A stretch of DNA of 64,000 nt from CAYTPI01 sp964439625. GTDB lineage: Bacteria; Chloroflexota; Anaerolineae; Aggregatilineales; UBA3940. Position numbers and translations under genes: made by a program. Below, one piece after another: positions 53,132 to 62,579 of this stretch. Below the pieces are notes generated by a model that was not told the DNA's origin, ran no database searches, and saw nothing but the letters and a program-made list of their open reading frames with translations. The stretch spans positions 1 to 64,000 of the forward strand of contig CAYTPI010000011.1 in the NCBI GenBank assembly GCA_964439625.1, read 5' to 3'. Every line of letters begins with the position of its first letter. Position 1 is the first letter of the stretch.

Positions 53132-54865
53132 CTATTGACTATCTTCAGGAGTTGGTTCCTCCAATTGTGGAGGGACAGTCTCGCTAGCAGAAATTTTGAC
53201 AAGACCCTTCGATGCACCCAGTAAATCACTGAGTTCCGTCAAGGCAGATTGAAGGACATCATCAACGGACTTCGCACCTTGTACACGCTGAGATAGCTGG
53301 TTAACAAACTGCTCACGCTCGATGGCTCTGGTAGAACGTTCGAATAGGCGGGCGTTCTCCACTGCCAGCGAAAGGCGTTCTACCAGCTCTTCCAGCATGT
53401 CTATATCATCTTCCGTCCAAATTTGATCGCCGCTGCGCTCAGCTTCTAGCACGCCGATCACTTCGCCCCGAATGCGCAAAGGGATTGAAACGATCTGAAC
53501 ATCACGATCTTGCCGAATGACCACACTCTGACTGTTACTGTAGGCCTGCTTCATCGAAGCACTCCAGACATCTTCTTCCACCAGTCGATCACCGTAGATA
53601 GTAAAGCCGATACCCTCTTGTTGACGTGTGAGCTGTAGGTATTCGTTCCAGCCTTGGCGTGTGAGCTGGCGGTTCAGCGTTTCAATTTCATTGATACTTT
53701 TCTGGGCATCCACAAGGAGTTGGCGGTTCGTCTCGTCCTGTTGACGAACTTCGCTCAGCAAGCGGGTTTTATCAACCGCAACAGCAAGCTGACCGGCAAT
53801 CACTTGGAGCGAGCGCACAGCTTCAGATGAGAACACATTCGGTGTCACACTTTGGACGTCAATCACACCAATTACACGATCAGTCACGACTAAGGGCAGG
53901 GCTAGTTCGGCACGTGTATCTGGCAACAGCGGGTTAGGGCGGTGTGTTTGGCTGGCAAGCGTATCATTGACAACTACTGGCTCTGCACGGGATGTGCACT
54001 GCCCTACAACTGACTTTGACCCCACAGGCAGCGTGTGACGCCGGGCCAACAATGCTTGCCCAGCTCGCCCAGTACTAGCCTCCAGTACAGCCTGCCGCCC
54101 AGCCTGATCTAAGAGAAACACTTGTGCATGATAGAACCCATACGCTTCACGAATACGCCGGACGACCACTTCAAGCAGTTGTTCGATTTCTGTTGTACCT
54201 GCCGCTGCCTCAGAAATAGCCGCAACCGCGGCTATCTGGTTTTGGGTACGCGCAACACCTTCTACATAACGCTGAAGAACGCGCGCCAACTGATTACCCA
54301 GAGCAGCCAGCAGCAGATAGATAATCGCAACTAGGAGCACTACTGGCCCCACAAAGCTGGCATTGGCGGTTGCATCAATGCCAATAGTAGGGATGGCTCT
54401 AGGGAAGCCGTTTGTCACTGGTACTATATAGGCCACAAACGACATGAAAGCCACAATATAAGACCAAACCGGTGGCAGCATCAGCACCGCAAGAACAATT
54501 GGCACGGCCAAAATGACCGGTGGCTCAAATTGAAGGCCAAACCTATAAAATTGGACAGCAACCGACGTTTGAAACGCCAGTATGTAGATAATCGCAGCCG
54601 TTTGCAGCTCGCCCCGGTTGATCAGAAGCGCTATCAAAGGAGACAGGGCAAACACAAGCCCATTTATAATCAGATTGAGCGTGAGATTATCTTCAAAGAC
54701 GAAGACACCCAGCAGACTCGCCAGCCACAAGCCTAACGTGACAAGAAATATGATGCTCCCAAAGCTGTAGGTCAGCCGAATGAGAGTCAGGGCGCGCTCA
54801 CGGTCAAGTTGATTCTCGTATTCATATTGAACCAAAAATAATGTGTTAAATAATGATGTGTTCAT
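53132..54865 (-). CDS. Kinase-less GAF receptor with multi-helix membrane sensor
   Basis: A 577-residue protein whose first ~200 residues make five or six membrane helices (MASE-like, no large extracytoplasmic domain). A coiled coil then leads to a full GAF containing VFLLDQAGRQAVLEASTGRAG, the ARRHTLPVGSKSVVGQ strand and LPDTRAELALPL. The half-GAF begins with RQGWNEYL and ends in RLSLAVENARLF, followed by the shared tail FVNQLSQRVQGAKSVDDVLQSALTEL. There is no catalytic output domain. A GGAGG-like site precedes the ATG; four bases separate it from the upstream gene. Confidence 0.87.
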   Translation of the reverse strand: MNTSLFNTLFLVQYEYENQLDRERALTLIRLTYSFGSIIFLVTLGLWLASLLGVFVFEDNLTLNLIINGLVFALSPLIALLINRGELQTAAIIYILAFQTSVAVQFYRFGLQFEPPVILAVPIVLAVLMLPPVWSYIVAFMSFVAYIVPVTNGFPRAIPTIGIDATANASFVGPVVLLVAIIYLLLAALGNQLARVLQRYVEGVARTQNQIAAVAAISEAAAGTTEIEQLLEVVVRRIREAYGFYHAQVFLLDQAGRQAVLEASTGRAGQALLARRHTLPVGSKSVVGQCTSRAEPVVVNDTLASQTHRPNPLLPDTRAELALPLVVTDRVIGVIDVQSVTPNVFSSEAVRSLQVIAGQLAVAVDKTRLLSEVRQQDETNRQLLVDAQKSINEIETLNRQLTRQGWNEYLQLTRQQEGIGFTIYGDRLVEEDVWSASMKQAYSNSQSVVIRQDRDVQIVSIPLRIRGEVIGVLEAERSGDQIWTEDDIDMLEELVERLSLAVENARLFERSTRAIEREQFVNQLSQRVQGAKSVDDVLQSALTELSDLLGASKGLVKISASETVPPQLEEPTPEDSQ

Positions 54866-54869
54866 CTAC

Positions 54870-57059
54870 CTAGGCTCCTCCACCATTCATTGACGGTGGA
54901 TGATGCTCATCTGCTTCGTTTTCGATGTCATCTTCATTTTTGGCAGGCACGTTTGCCGCATCTGCCGGGCCACCAATACGTAAGGCAATTCGGTCTGAAC
55001 CAAGCGAGTTACCTAATTCACTAAGGGCGGTTTGTAGGACAGATTCAACGCTGGCTGAACGTGACAAAATTTGAGCAGACAAATCGTTGACCAGTTCCTC
55101 ACGAGCAGCGCGGCGTGATACTTCATCAACCAATCGAATGCTGTCTGCAATAACCACCATTCTGGCAGCGACTGACTCGATCAGACTGATCTCTTCGCGC
55201 GTCCAGATCGCACCGGGAGGGCGCGTCGCTGAGATAGAGCCGACGGCCTCATCACGGAGAATAAGTGGAACAGCAATCACTCTACGCCCTTCGTCATCAG
55301 TGTAGGTCTGAGCTTGCAACCGCTCACTTTGCCCTAGGATTTCAGATGGGATGGCAGGCCACCGTTGGAACGGATCAAGTGTGTGCCGAATGACGTTCTC
55401 AGAACCGAGATATTTCTCCCAGCCCTCCCGTGTAAGGCGGCGGTTCAATGCCTCAATTTGCTCAAGCGTTGCTGCATTGCGCCGCAGCAAGCGCGCGTTT
55501 TCAATGATAATCGCAGTTTGATTCGTCAACAGTTGCAACAACGGTATTTGATCTGGTGAGATACCAGCATCGTACACAAATAGCAGGGCGCCCAAGACTT
55601 GGTTGGACAACATCATCGGGACGGCAATACCAGCATCACGATACTCAGTGATGATACCTTGCTGCCAGTAGCGCAGGAAAATTGCTTGACCAACCAATGT
55701 ACTATCGTTAATTGCGACGATGTGGCCCGTTTGCATCAGTTCTTCACTATCAACGCCCTGGGCAGAGACCAAGCGTGCTGAAGATTGTGCGTTATCGGTT
55801 AAGTAACAGCGTACCGCTTGGAAGCCAAACCGCTCATAGATGAGGCCTATAAGCCGTTCCAGCGTTGATGTCATGTCATCGGTGGCAATCCCTTGCTCTG
55901 ACACCTGAACTGCAGCAGCAATTTGATCCTGCTGATTCTGCTTCAATGCTACAGCCTGATTGTATATCTCAACGACGGGTTGTAGGTTCGGTTCGTCTGG
56001 CACGTTAATTAGCACGTTATAAGCTGATTGCCGTTGTATTCGAAGGGCCGTCTGTGCGAGGGCACGCAGAGGGGTCGAAAATATATTGACCACGATAACT
56101 AGCGCCACGATAACTAGCCCCGTCTGAAGTGCAATAAATAATTGCAACAAAGTAGCTGGCGTTGTAACGCTGCCACGCGAGAATGTAGCCGGCTCGGCTG
56201 CGATGAGGATCCAGTCTTCGGCAGAATTCGGCAGGAGAGTAGCGCCACCAAAGTTGAATAATGGTACGGCAGCATAAAGCCGACCGCCACTTGACTCTGA
56301 AATAACGCCCGCTGCCAGTGCTCTGAACGTTTCAGCTTGAATCTCTTGGGTAAGCCCTGGGATAATGGCTTCACCAGACCGAGCATAGACGGCAAATTCA
56401 CGCCGAGCAGGCTCTGTTCCAACTGAACTAATCCCGATGACTTCGGGCGGCTGCGCCGTGCTGCTGTTCGCAAAGATCACATAAAAGCTGGCGATACGCT
56501 CATTGGTTTCAATGTCAAGCACAGGGACAGCCACATGAAACCCGTCAATGTCTGAAACAATTGCCATTTCCAAGTTGTTCGCGAGGTAGGTTTCACCGGC
56601 TAATGTCGCCATATACCAAGGCTGGCCCCTTACCTCTTCTACCGTGACAGCCTCTATTTCAGGGGCGGCAGCGACCACATTACCTTCACTATCAACAAGA
56701 ACCACAGATAGCGCTTCACCGCCTGAAGTCTGAATAAACTGAAGGAGCGACTCCTCAATGATTGCTGCGGCTTCGTCTGGTGCTTCTTCATTGATACGTA
56801 GCGCAGATTGTAGGGCATCGCTCTGGGTATAGATGCGGGCCGTTTCAATCAGGCCAACGATGCGCTCTGTAACTTGGCTGACCTTATCCTCGGCTGACAA
56901 CTGTAACCCTCTCAGAACAACACGTTGCACTGCAATGGCGCTAATAATACCAATGACAATCACAAATAAACTGAGTGCAAAAATAATTCTATGCAGGATC
57001 GATTTTCCGAAGAAACCGCTGCCATTCGGCTGAGGCGACTGGCGTGGTTGGTCAGTCAT
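54870..57059 (-). CDS. Kinase-less GAF receptor with Cache-type sensor
   Basis: A 729-residue membrane protein starting at MTDQPRQ, whose ATG overlaps the upstream stop by eight bases. A longer in-frame reading through the upstream gene is a shadow. TM1 (about 21-43) and TM2 (about 300-320) enclose a double-Cache-like extracytoplasmic domain (SVVLVDSEGNVVAAAPEIEA). A HAMP-like segment, one GAF (RFGFQAVRCYLTD), a half-GAF from REGWEKYL to the RMVVIADSIRL helix, and the common tail LVNDLSAQILSRSASVESVLQTALSEL follow. It has an acidic C-terminus and no output domain. The Cache is related in layout to that of the cluster's kinase. Confidence 0.87.
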   Translation of the reverse strand: MTDQPRQSPQPNGSGFFGKSILHRIIFALSLFVIVIGIISAIAVQRVVLRGLQLSAEDKVSQVTERIVGLIETARIYTQSDALQSALRINEEAPDEAAAIIEESLLQFIQTSGGEALSVVLVDSEGNVVAAAPEIEAVTVEEVRGQPWYMATLAGETYLANNLEMAIVSDIDGFHVAVPVLDIETNERIASFYVIFANSSTAQPPEVIGISSVGTEPARREFAVYARSGEAIIPGLTQEIQAETFRALAAGVISESSGGRLYAAVPLFNFGGATLLPNSAEDWILIAAEPATFSRGSVTTPATLLQLFIALQTGLVIVALVIVVNIFSTPLRALAQTALRIQRQSAYNVLINVPDEPNLQPVVEIYNQAVALKQNQQDQIAAAVQVSEQGIATDDMTSTLERLIGLIYERFGFQAVRCYLTDNAQSSARLVSAQGVDSEELMQTGHIVAINDSTLVGQAIFLRYWQQGIITEYRDAGIAVPMMLSNQVLGALLFVYDAGISPDQIPLLQLLTNQTAIIIENARLLRRNAATLEQIEALNRRLTREGWEKYLGSENVIRHTLDPFQRWPAIPSEILGQSERLQAQTYTDDEGRRVIAVPLILRDEAVGSISATRPPGAIWTREEISLIESVAARMVVIADSIRLVDEVSRRAAREELVNDLSAQILSRSASVESVLQTALSELGNSLGSDRIALRIGGPADAANVPAKNEDDIENEADEHHPPSMNGGGA

Positions 57060-58890
57060 GTTGTTCCTCCTGCGGCGTTTGTTGCCATGTTGTACTGTCA
57101 AGTGAGACGGCTGAGTCCGGTTTCTTCGTCGGGTGCGCGGTTCCATCAACGGTACGCTCGTCCAATTCCTTGACCGATTTCTGCTCCGGCAGAGAGGCGC
57201 CACCAAGCGTAATTTGGGTGTAAACATTATCAGTCCCAAACACTTGAGCCAGTTCTTGGGCTGTTGCTTGCAGCAGCAGTTCGAGGCTTGGAGCTGTTTG
57301 CAAACGAGCCGAAATCTGATTGATAAGGCGCTCGCGCTGTGCAGAGCGACGCGCTTGTGCATAAAGGCGGGCATTCTCAACAGCCAGTGAAGTTCTCTCA
57401 GCAATACGCTCCAGCAACTGCACATCATCACGCGTCCAGTTCCGAGAATCACTAGGTTCAATACCCATCACTCCGACGATCTCATCACGCACGACAATTG
57501 GCACCGCAAGAAACGACTGACGACCATCATTGCCAGTGGAAGCAATCGGCACGCCATCCGCAATAACCCGTTCAACAACACGGTCACGATGCTGCGCTAA
57601 TAGCTTTGACTCAGTACCATAGATTTGGCGGATGTCACTTTCGGTACTAGAGGCGAGAAACTCTGACCAATTTAAGCGGTTAACTTCCGTGCCGAGTTGG
57701 GTCAATTCTTGCAGACTGTCTTGGGTCTGCTGGAACAAACGGGCGTTCTCAATCGCAATCGACAGTTGATCGCAAAGAGCTTGCAGCGTTGGGACGGCCT
57801 CATTTGGGAAGTCGTTGCGAGATGTACTTTGGAACTCAAGCGCCCCAATGACGTTGCTACCTAACACAAGAGGAAAGGCTGCAATTGAAAGTGACCCAGG
57901 TAAGACCGTATCCAACTCCTCTTTACTGAGCTGTGTACGCGTATCCCTTATGATATAAGGACGGCGAGCACCTGTCGCCCGACCGACCGCAGAACGTCCG
58001 CCAACCCGATGTCGGTATTCACCTTCCATTAATAGCGGCCCTGTATCCCCTTGGCTCTGACGCAAGACTGCGAATTCGTCTTCAGCGTCAATTAAGTAGA
58101 GACGTACATGGTAATAGTCGTAGGTCTCTCTGACCAGTGCCACCGCTTTAGACATCAACTCATCAAGCTCGCGAATACCTGTTAATGATCGCGTAATCTG
58201 AACAGTCGAGCGTAAATAGCGCGTTTGTTGGTTAAGCTGTTGCTCAACGATGTGCTGCTGATTCGTCAACGCAACGGAAAGCGACGATGACTCTTCGACG
58301 GCGTCTTGCGTTGTGCGCGCTAACAACCAAGACATAACTGCTACAAATAGAATGTTCAGGTAGACTAAGCCACTTTGAAGATACGCAGCATTTGTGAAAA
58401 AGCTGATAGCGTAGTCAGGAAGAGAGAGGCACAGCAAGAAATAGCCGACGATTGCTAGCAAGGCAATTAAACCAACCCCAATCGGAGGGCTTAATAAGCC
58501 AGCAATAATCACTGGCACAGCTAGGGCAACAGCAGCTGGTGAGAGTGGCCCGCTCTCACTGAGTAGGGCCAAGTTTAACCCCAACAGTAAGACTGCCAAT
58601 GACAGTCCCGCCGCCAATACATTACCACGTCGGTTAATAAAATAGATAGCCGCTACAAGCAAAACAGCAGCACTACCAATTGTCAAGAAGCGGGCATCAG
58701 TAGTCGGGTCACTAGTGATAAAGTCACGGGTGGCAGCGAAGCTGATCAACCCTGCTATTAAAAGCAGAGCCGTTGCAAGCAGCATGACCGCCGCGATGCG
58801 TCCCTGCCGAATACGTGTTGGGCCCTCCGCTTTAGTAGCCAAAAGCCACTGCCCTAAGGTGGATGGCTCTGCTGGAGAATTGAGTGCCAT
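57052..58890 (-). CDS. Kinase-less GAF receptor with multi-helix membrane sensor
   Basis: A 612-residue protein with about six membrane helices in the first 190 residues, then a coiled coil and a full GAF (YDYYHVRLYLIDAEDEFAV, YRHRVGGRSAVGRATG). A half-GAF from LNWSEFL to RTSLAVENARLY and the shared tail LINQISARLQTAPSLELLLQATAQEL follow, plus about 50 disordered residues. There is no catalytic output. It starts 136 bases after its upstream neighbour, the largest gap in the cluster, which may hold a secondary promoter. Confidence 0.87.
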   Translation of the reverse strand: MALNSPAEPSTLGQWLLATKAEGPTRIRQGRIAAVMLLATALLLIAGLISFAATRDFITSDPTTDARFLTIGSAAVLLVAAIYFINRRGNVLAAGLSLAVLLLGLNLALLSESGPLSPAAVALAVPVIIAGLLSPPIGVGLIALLAIVGYFLLCLSLPDYAISFFTNAAYLQSGLVYLNILFVAVMSWLLARTTQDAVEESSSLSVALTNQQHIVEQQLNQQTRYLRSTVQITRSLTGIRELDELMSKAVALVRETYDYYHVRLYLIDAEDEFAVLRQSQGDTGPLLMEGEYRHRVGGRSAVGRATGARRPYIIRDTRTQLSKEELDTVLPGSLSIAAFPLVLGSNVIGALEFQSTSRNDFPNEAVPTLQALCDQLSIAIENARLFQQTQDSLQELTQLGTEVNRLNWSEFLASSTESDIRQIYGTESKLLAQHRDRVVERVIADGVPIASTGNDGRQSFLAVPIVVRDEIVGVMGIEPSDSRNWTRDDVQLLERIAERTSLAVENARLYAQARRSAQRERLINQISARLQTAPSLELLLQATAQELAQVFGTDNVYTQITLGGASLPEQKSVKELDERTVDGTAHPTKKPDSAVSLDSTTWQQTPQEEQHD

Positions 58891-59026
58891 AAATTAGCTG
58901 CTCACTTGCTGGTATGCATTTTCATCATAGTCTCAAAAGAGACAGGAAACAATTATAAATCAGTATAGATATTCGACTTGAGAGCCTATTGTTAAGAACG
59001 GTCAGCAGTTGACTTCTTATCTTACT
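58891..59026 (-). promoter_or_regulatory. Largest gap inside the GAF cluster; possible internal promoter
   Basis: This A/T-rich stretch holds a TATAAT on the minus strand (complement of 58952-58957) 62 bases ahead of the downstream ATG, and a small GTCTC-TTTT-GAGAC hairpin. No good -35 is visible. It may give extra transcription of the second half of the cluster. Confidence 0.3.
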
Positions 59027-60646
59027 CTATTCATCAAGAGAAAGATCATACGTCAGCTTTAAATGGGCAAACCCAGAAGGCGCGTCAAGTGATTGGCTGG
59101 CCTGCTCTGCTGCAATCTTTAGGATACTATTCATATCTGTCGCGGCTTGAAGCTCCGCAGAGAGTTGGCTTAGAAGCTGTTCCTGTTCGGCCTGACGTTG
59201 AGCCTGCTCACTGAGGCGGGTACTGTCCAACGCTAGTGCGACACGTTCTGCAACTGCCTGAAGCACCTCTTTGGTCTCTTCATCGGGTTCTTGCGCTTCT
59301 TTCGGGCTGATATCAAGAATACCAATAGTCTCGCCGCGAATTTGTAGTGGAATGCGAACAGTCTCTGGCTTTGGGTCAGGTGGCGCAAGCATACCAGTGC
59401 CAACCAACGGTTCGATGTTCTCATCAGTCCCGGTTTGGTAACCAACTGGCTTACTACGACCTGTTAGAAACTTCGACCATGCTTCACCCGTTAATTGGCG
59501 GTTCAATAGTTCAATATCTGCTAGGTCACGTTGAGCACGAGCAAACAGTTCGACGTTTTCAAGCGCAATTGCTAACTGATCGGCAATCGTCTGGAAAATG
59601 GGGATATCTGCTTGCGTAAGCGCTTGCGGGCTGGCGCTGTGCAAGTCAAGTACACCTAAAATATGCTCGCCTGTACGCAATGGTAGCGCCACCTCAGAGC
59701 GCGTTTTCGGAGGAAGATAATTCATAGCGTACTGACTTTCAGATTCTGTGTCATTAATCGTTGACACGACTCCCGTTTGCGCAACCTGGCCAACAAGCGA
59801 GGCATCTCCAACGGAAATCTGCGCTAATGAAGCAGATGTATTTGCTGGGTCAGAGGTTTGATGAAGGATAATATACTGCTGGGACTCATCCATTAAGTAA
59901 ATTTGAGCCAAGTAATACTCGAAGTTGGTAATTATCAGCCGGATAACTTCTTCGAGCAGTTCGTCTTCCTCACGTACACTGGTGATTGCTCGTCCGATTT
60001 CAGCAGCCGCACTCATATCTTGCGTGCGTCCACTAATTTCTTGCTCTAGTTGCGTTCGGTAGCTTTCAATTTGACGAGTTTGCATTTCTACCGTCTGGAC
60101 ATCACGCTCGCGTAAGTAAGCTGTGGCAACCAACAACACAAGGATCGAGCTAATCAGTAGGACAATAGGCAGCATCATGCTCAACGCCAGCCAAGGGGCC
60201 AACGTACCAGATACGATGAAACCAACAACGGTAGCAACTGCGACCCAAGCAGTCACAGTTGATCGCAACAATAATGTAGATAGCAGGCCGGGAAATAATA
60301 GAAAGATAATGAGTGCGGGTGTAAGCTGCTGCGGCTGCATCACTAATATCACAAGGAATATTTCAGCCAAAATACCGAATACAAAAAGCCAGGCACCAAC
60401 CCTGTACAATTGGGTACGACTAAGCACATAGCAAACAAACACGAGGGCAAAGTTGGCAAAGCCAAAGCCAAGTAAAATACCACTTGTACCGCCAAAAATG
60501 AGTTCAATGACGTTGATGATCAAAATACAGATTGTCAGAACAGCTAATATACTGGCAGACCTCGCATCTGAACCCTTAAGCCCAGGGGGCGCACCAAAAA
60601 ACAGCCTGAATAGTTCAGTCCGTCTACGGCTTGAACTCGTACTCAT
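59027..60646 (-). CDS. Kinase-less GAF receptor with multi-helix membrane sensor
   Basis: A 539-residue protein with five or six membrane helices (about residues 28-180), a coiled coil rich in Glu/Gln, a full GAF (FEYYLAQIYLMDESQQYII, SLVGQVAQTG, LPPKTRSEVALPL), a half-GAF from GEAWSKFL to RVALALDSTRLS, and the tail LLSQLSAELQAATDMNSILKIAAEQA. Here the tail is the most diverged of the set. There is no output domain. The ATG overlaps the stop of the soluble GAF gene (ATGA), so the two are translationally coupled. Confidence 0.87.
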   Translation of the reverse strand: MSTSSSRRRTELFRLFFGAPPGLKGSDARSASILAVLTICILIINVIELIFGGTSGILLGFGFANFALVFVCYVLSRTQLYRVGAWLFVFGILAEIFLVILVMQPQQLTPALIIFLLFPGLLSTLLLRSTVTAWVAVATVVGFIVSGTLAPWLALSMMLPIVLLISSILVLLVATAYLRERDVQTVEMQTRQIESYRTQLEQEISGRTQDMSAAAEIGRAITSVREEDELLEEVIRLIITNFEYYLAQIYLMDESQQYIILHQTSDPANTSASLAQISVGDASLVGQVAQTGVVSTINDTESESQYAMNYLPPKTRSEVALPLRTGEHILGVLDLHSASPQALTQADIPIFQTIADQLAIALENVELFARAQRDLADIELLNRQLTGEAWSKFLTGRSKPVGYQTGTDENIEPLVGTGMLAPPDPKPETVRIPLQIRGETIGILDISPKEAQEPDEETKEVLQAVAERVALALDSTRLSEQAQRQAEQEQLLSQLSAELQAATDMNSILKIAAEQASQSLDAPSGFAHLKLTYDLSLDE

Positions 60647-62559
60647 GACAGCTCCCCTTCGGCACTTGTGGCTGTTTCTTGGGTCAGTTGTAGGGAAATA
60701 TCGTACCCGTCGAACACTTCTTGCAACGCCTTTACCGTCTCTTCAAGCACTTTATCTGTGGTTGTACTGCGCTGAATTCGTGCCGTTACATCGTTTACAA
60801 TCTGTTCACGAAAGGCTGTTTTCTGTGTGCTTTCTAATAGATTTAAGTTTTCGACTGCAAATGACACCTGTGATGACACAGTTTCAATTAGTTCGCGCTG
60901 TTCGGGGTCAAGTTGGTGACGTTGGCTAGTGTGGGCACTCATGTATTCCACGGACTCTGGAGACATATCGAGAATGCCCGACATGTGTTCAGCCGCAATC
61001 TGCATCACCTCTTCGATTGTTTCAGAGTTACGGATACGTACCGTCACCTCACGCAGCGTTTGCTCTCTGGTTACAGATGCTCTAGTTCGTGTGATTAGCA
61101 TTTGCGTATCAATTGCAATAGCCGCTTGATCCGCCACGCTCCGCGTGATCTGGCTTTGCTCTGCGGTAAAAGGTCGGTCGCCTTCGAGCAAAGCTGCACC
61201 CAACCACACGGCACCCGTACTCAATGGCACCAGCATTAATGCGGTTACACCACGGTCAGCAAACTCATTACGGATGTCGTGGTCAATTTGCTCAGCCTGC
61301 TCCAGATTATTAAACAACACGTTAGAGCGCGACTGGGCAAACTGCGAAATGATTGGGGCTTTGCCTAAGTCGTAGCGCGTCACATTAGCAAAAGACTGCA
61401 ACGTCTCGGCTTTCCACTGCCCAACTTCTTCCACATAACTTAAGGCTGTGCGAGGATCAGGGCCAGCAATGAAAAGGCGTACGGCGTTTGCTTGGCTGGT
61501 CGCTGCTAATTCCTCCAGCGTTAGGCGGTAGACCTCTTGTAAGTTAGCGGCAGTGTTCGCCGAAAGGTTGAAGTTGTAGATTAGGTTGGCCTCACCAATC
61601 GATTGCTCAAGCCGATCCATCAAGCGGAAGTTTTCAAGCGACAACGCAACTAAGCGCCCCGCCTGCTCAAGTATACCAACCCCACTAGAAAGCTCTGAAG
61701 CAACGCCAACATTTAAAGTGCCGAGTAGTTCGGCGCGCCCGCCTAATGGCAAAATGTAAACTGGCCCGTCAGTCGGCGGCATCCAATCAATATCTTGGTT
61801 AATGCGATCCTCACGCGCCAGCTTGATTGTGCGATCTTCGGCAACTGCCTGTTGAAACACGCTGCCTTGCAGCGGCAACTTGCTCCGTCCGCGTCCGCCG
61901 ACTAGGGTAGTCAGCTCAATCTGCGAGCTACCACTTTCAATCAACGCCAGGCTAAAGTAATTGACATCGAATGAGTCAGAGATAGTCGTTGTTATAAAAT
62001 CCGCTAGGGCATCCGTCGAAGGTTGGCGTGACAGCCCATGCATTAGTGTGTACAGTATCTGTGGGACGGCAACTTCTGGCGGCTCATCCAAAGACAGGGG
62101 CGGAGCAACAGCCTTGATGCTCGTTTGTGTCTGGGCGGTCATTGCTTCCTGCTCTGCACTTAATTCTGCTAGTGCAACTTCTCCGGCAAATTGACTAAGC
62201 GCCTGTAACAGATGGTAATCTGCCTCGTGAGCACGCTCAGGAGTTGGGAATGTGATCGTCAATTTACCAAGCGGGTCATCGATAATGTCGATAATCTCAA
62301 CTTCGACAATTTCCGAATCGGTGTTGGCATTCGGCACATGGCTGGTGTCTATCTGACCAATTAATTCTATGACATTACCCGCTTGCGCAAACAGATGAAG
62401 CGTCTGGCTGCCGCTATCTAATAGATAGATTTGGACAGACTTCACTTGCAGCACATCAACAATGCGTTGGCACAAGGTTTGTAGTGGTCGCTTAGAGACA
62501 ACCAAGCCCCGGGTTATCTGAGTATATGTATCGAGCGTATTGGACATAAAATCACTCAC
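60643..62559 (-). CDS. Soluble multi-GAF protein without output domain
   Basis: A 638-residue protein with no signal peptide or membrane helix, unlike the other GAF proteins of the cluster. It has three GAF-like modules: the first about residues 5-145 (VKSVQIYLLDSGSQ), the second 180-330 (FDVNYFSLALIES), the third 340-500 (ANAVRLFIAGPD). Each ends in the usual ALxxxxFRL-type helix. Two helical tail modules follow (LREVTVRIRNSETIEEVMQIAAEHM and REQIVNDVTARIQRSTTTDKVLEETVKAL). It could be the cytoplasmic hub that links membrane receptors; that is inference. No cGMP or bilin signature residues were seen. Confidence 0.85.
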   Translation of the reverse strand: MSDFMSNTLDTYTQITRGLVVSKRPLQTLCQRIVDVLQVKSVQIYLLDSGSQTLHLFAQAGNVIELIGQIDTSHVPNANTDSEIVEVEIIDIIDDPLGKLTITFPTPERAHEADYHLLQALSQFAGEVALAELSAEQEAMTAQTQTSIKAVAPPLSLDEPPEVAVPQILYTLMHGLSRQPSTDALADFITTTISDSFDVNYFSLALIESGSSQIELTTLVGGRGRSKLPLQGSVFQQAVAEDRTIKLAREDRINQDIDWMPPTDGPVYILPLGGRAELLGTLNVGVASELSSGVGILEQAGRLVALSLENFRLMDRLEQSIGEANLIYNFNLSANTAANLQEVYRLTLEELAATSQANAVRLFIAGPDPRTALSYVEEVGQWKAETLQSFANVTRYDLGKAPIISQFAQSRSNVLFNNLEQAEQIDHDIRNEFADRGVTALMLVPLSTGAVWLGAALLEGDRPFTAEQSQITRSVADQAAIAIDTQMLITRTRASVTREQTLREVTVRIRNSETIEEVMQIAAEHMSGILDMSPESVEYMSAHTSQRHQLDPEQRELIETVSSQVSFAVENLNLLESTQKTAFREQIVNDVTARIQRSTTTDKVLEETVKALQEVFDGYDISLQLTQETATSAEGELS

Positions 62560-62579
62560 AGCTCAACTAGTTGATAGGG

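Noticed and set aside
54870..57461. 863-residue version of the Cache-GAF protein
   Set aside because: The first 134 residues read through the upstream GAF gene in another frame and are Cys/Arg-rich and not protein-like; the ATG at 57059 fits the operon.
45430..62559. GAF domains as phytochrome or cGMP-binding sensors
   Set aside because: No bilin-attachment Cys context, PAS-PHY neighbours or NKFDE motif was seen; they belong to the generic signalling GAF type.
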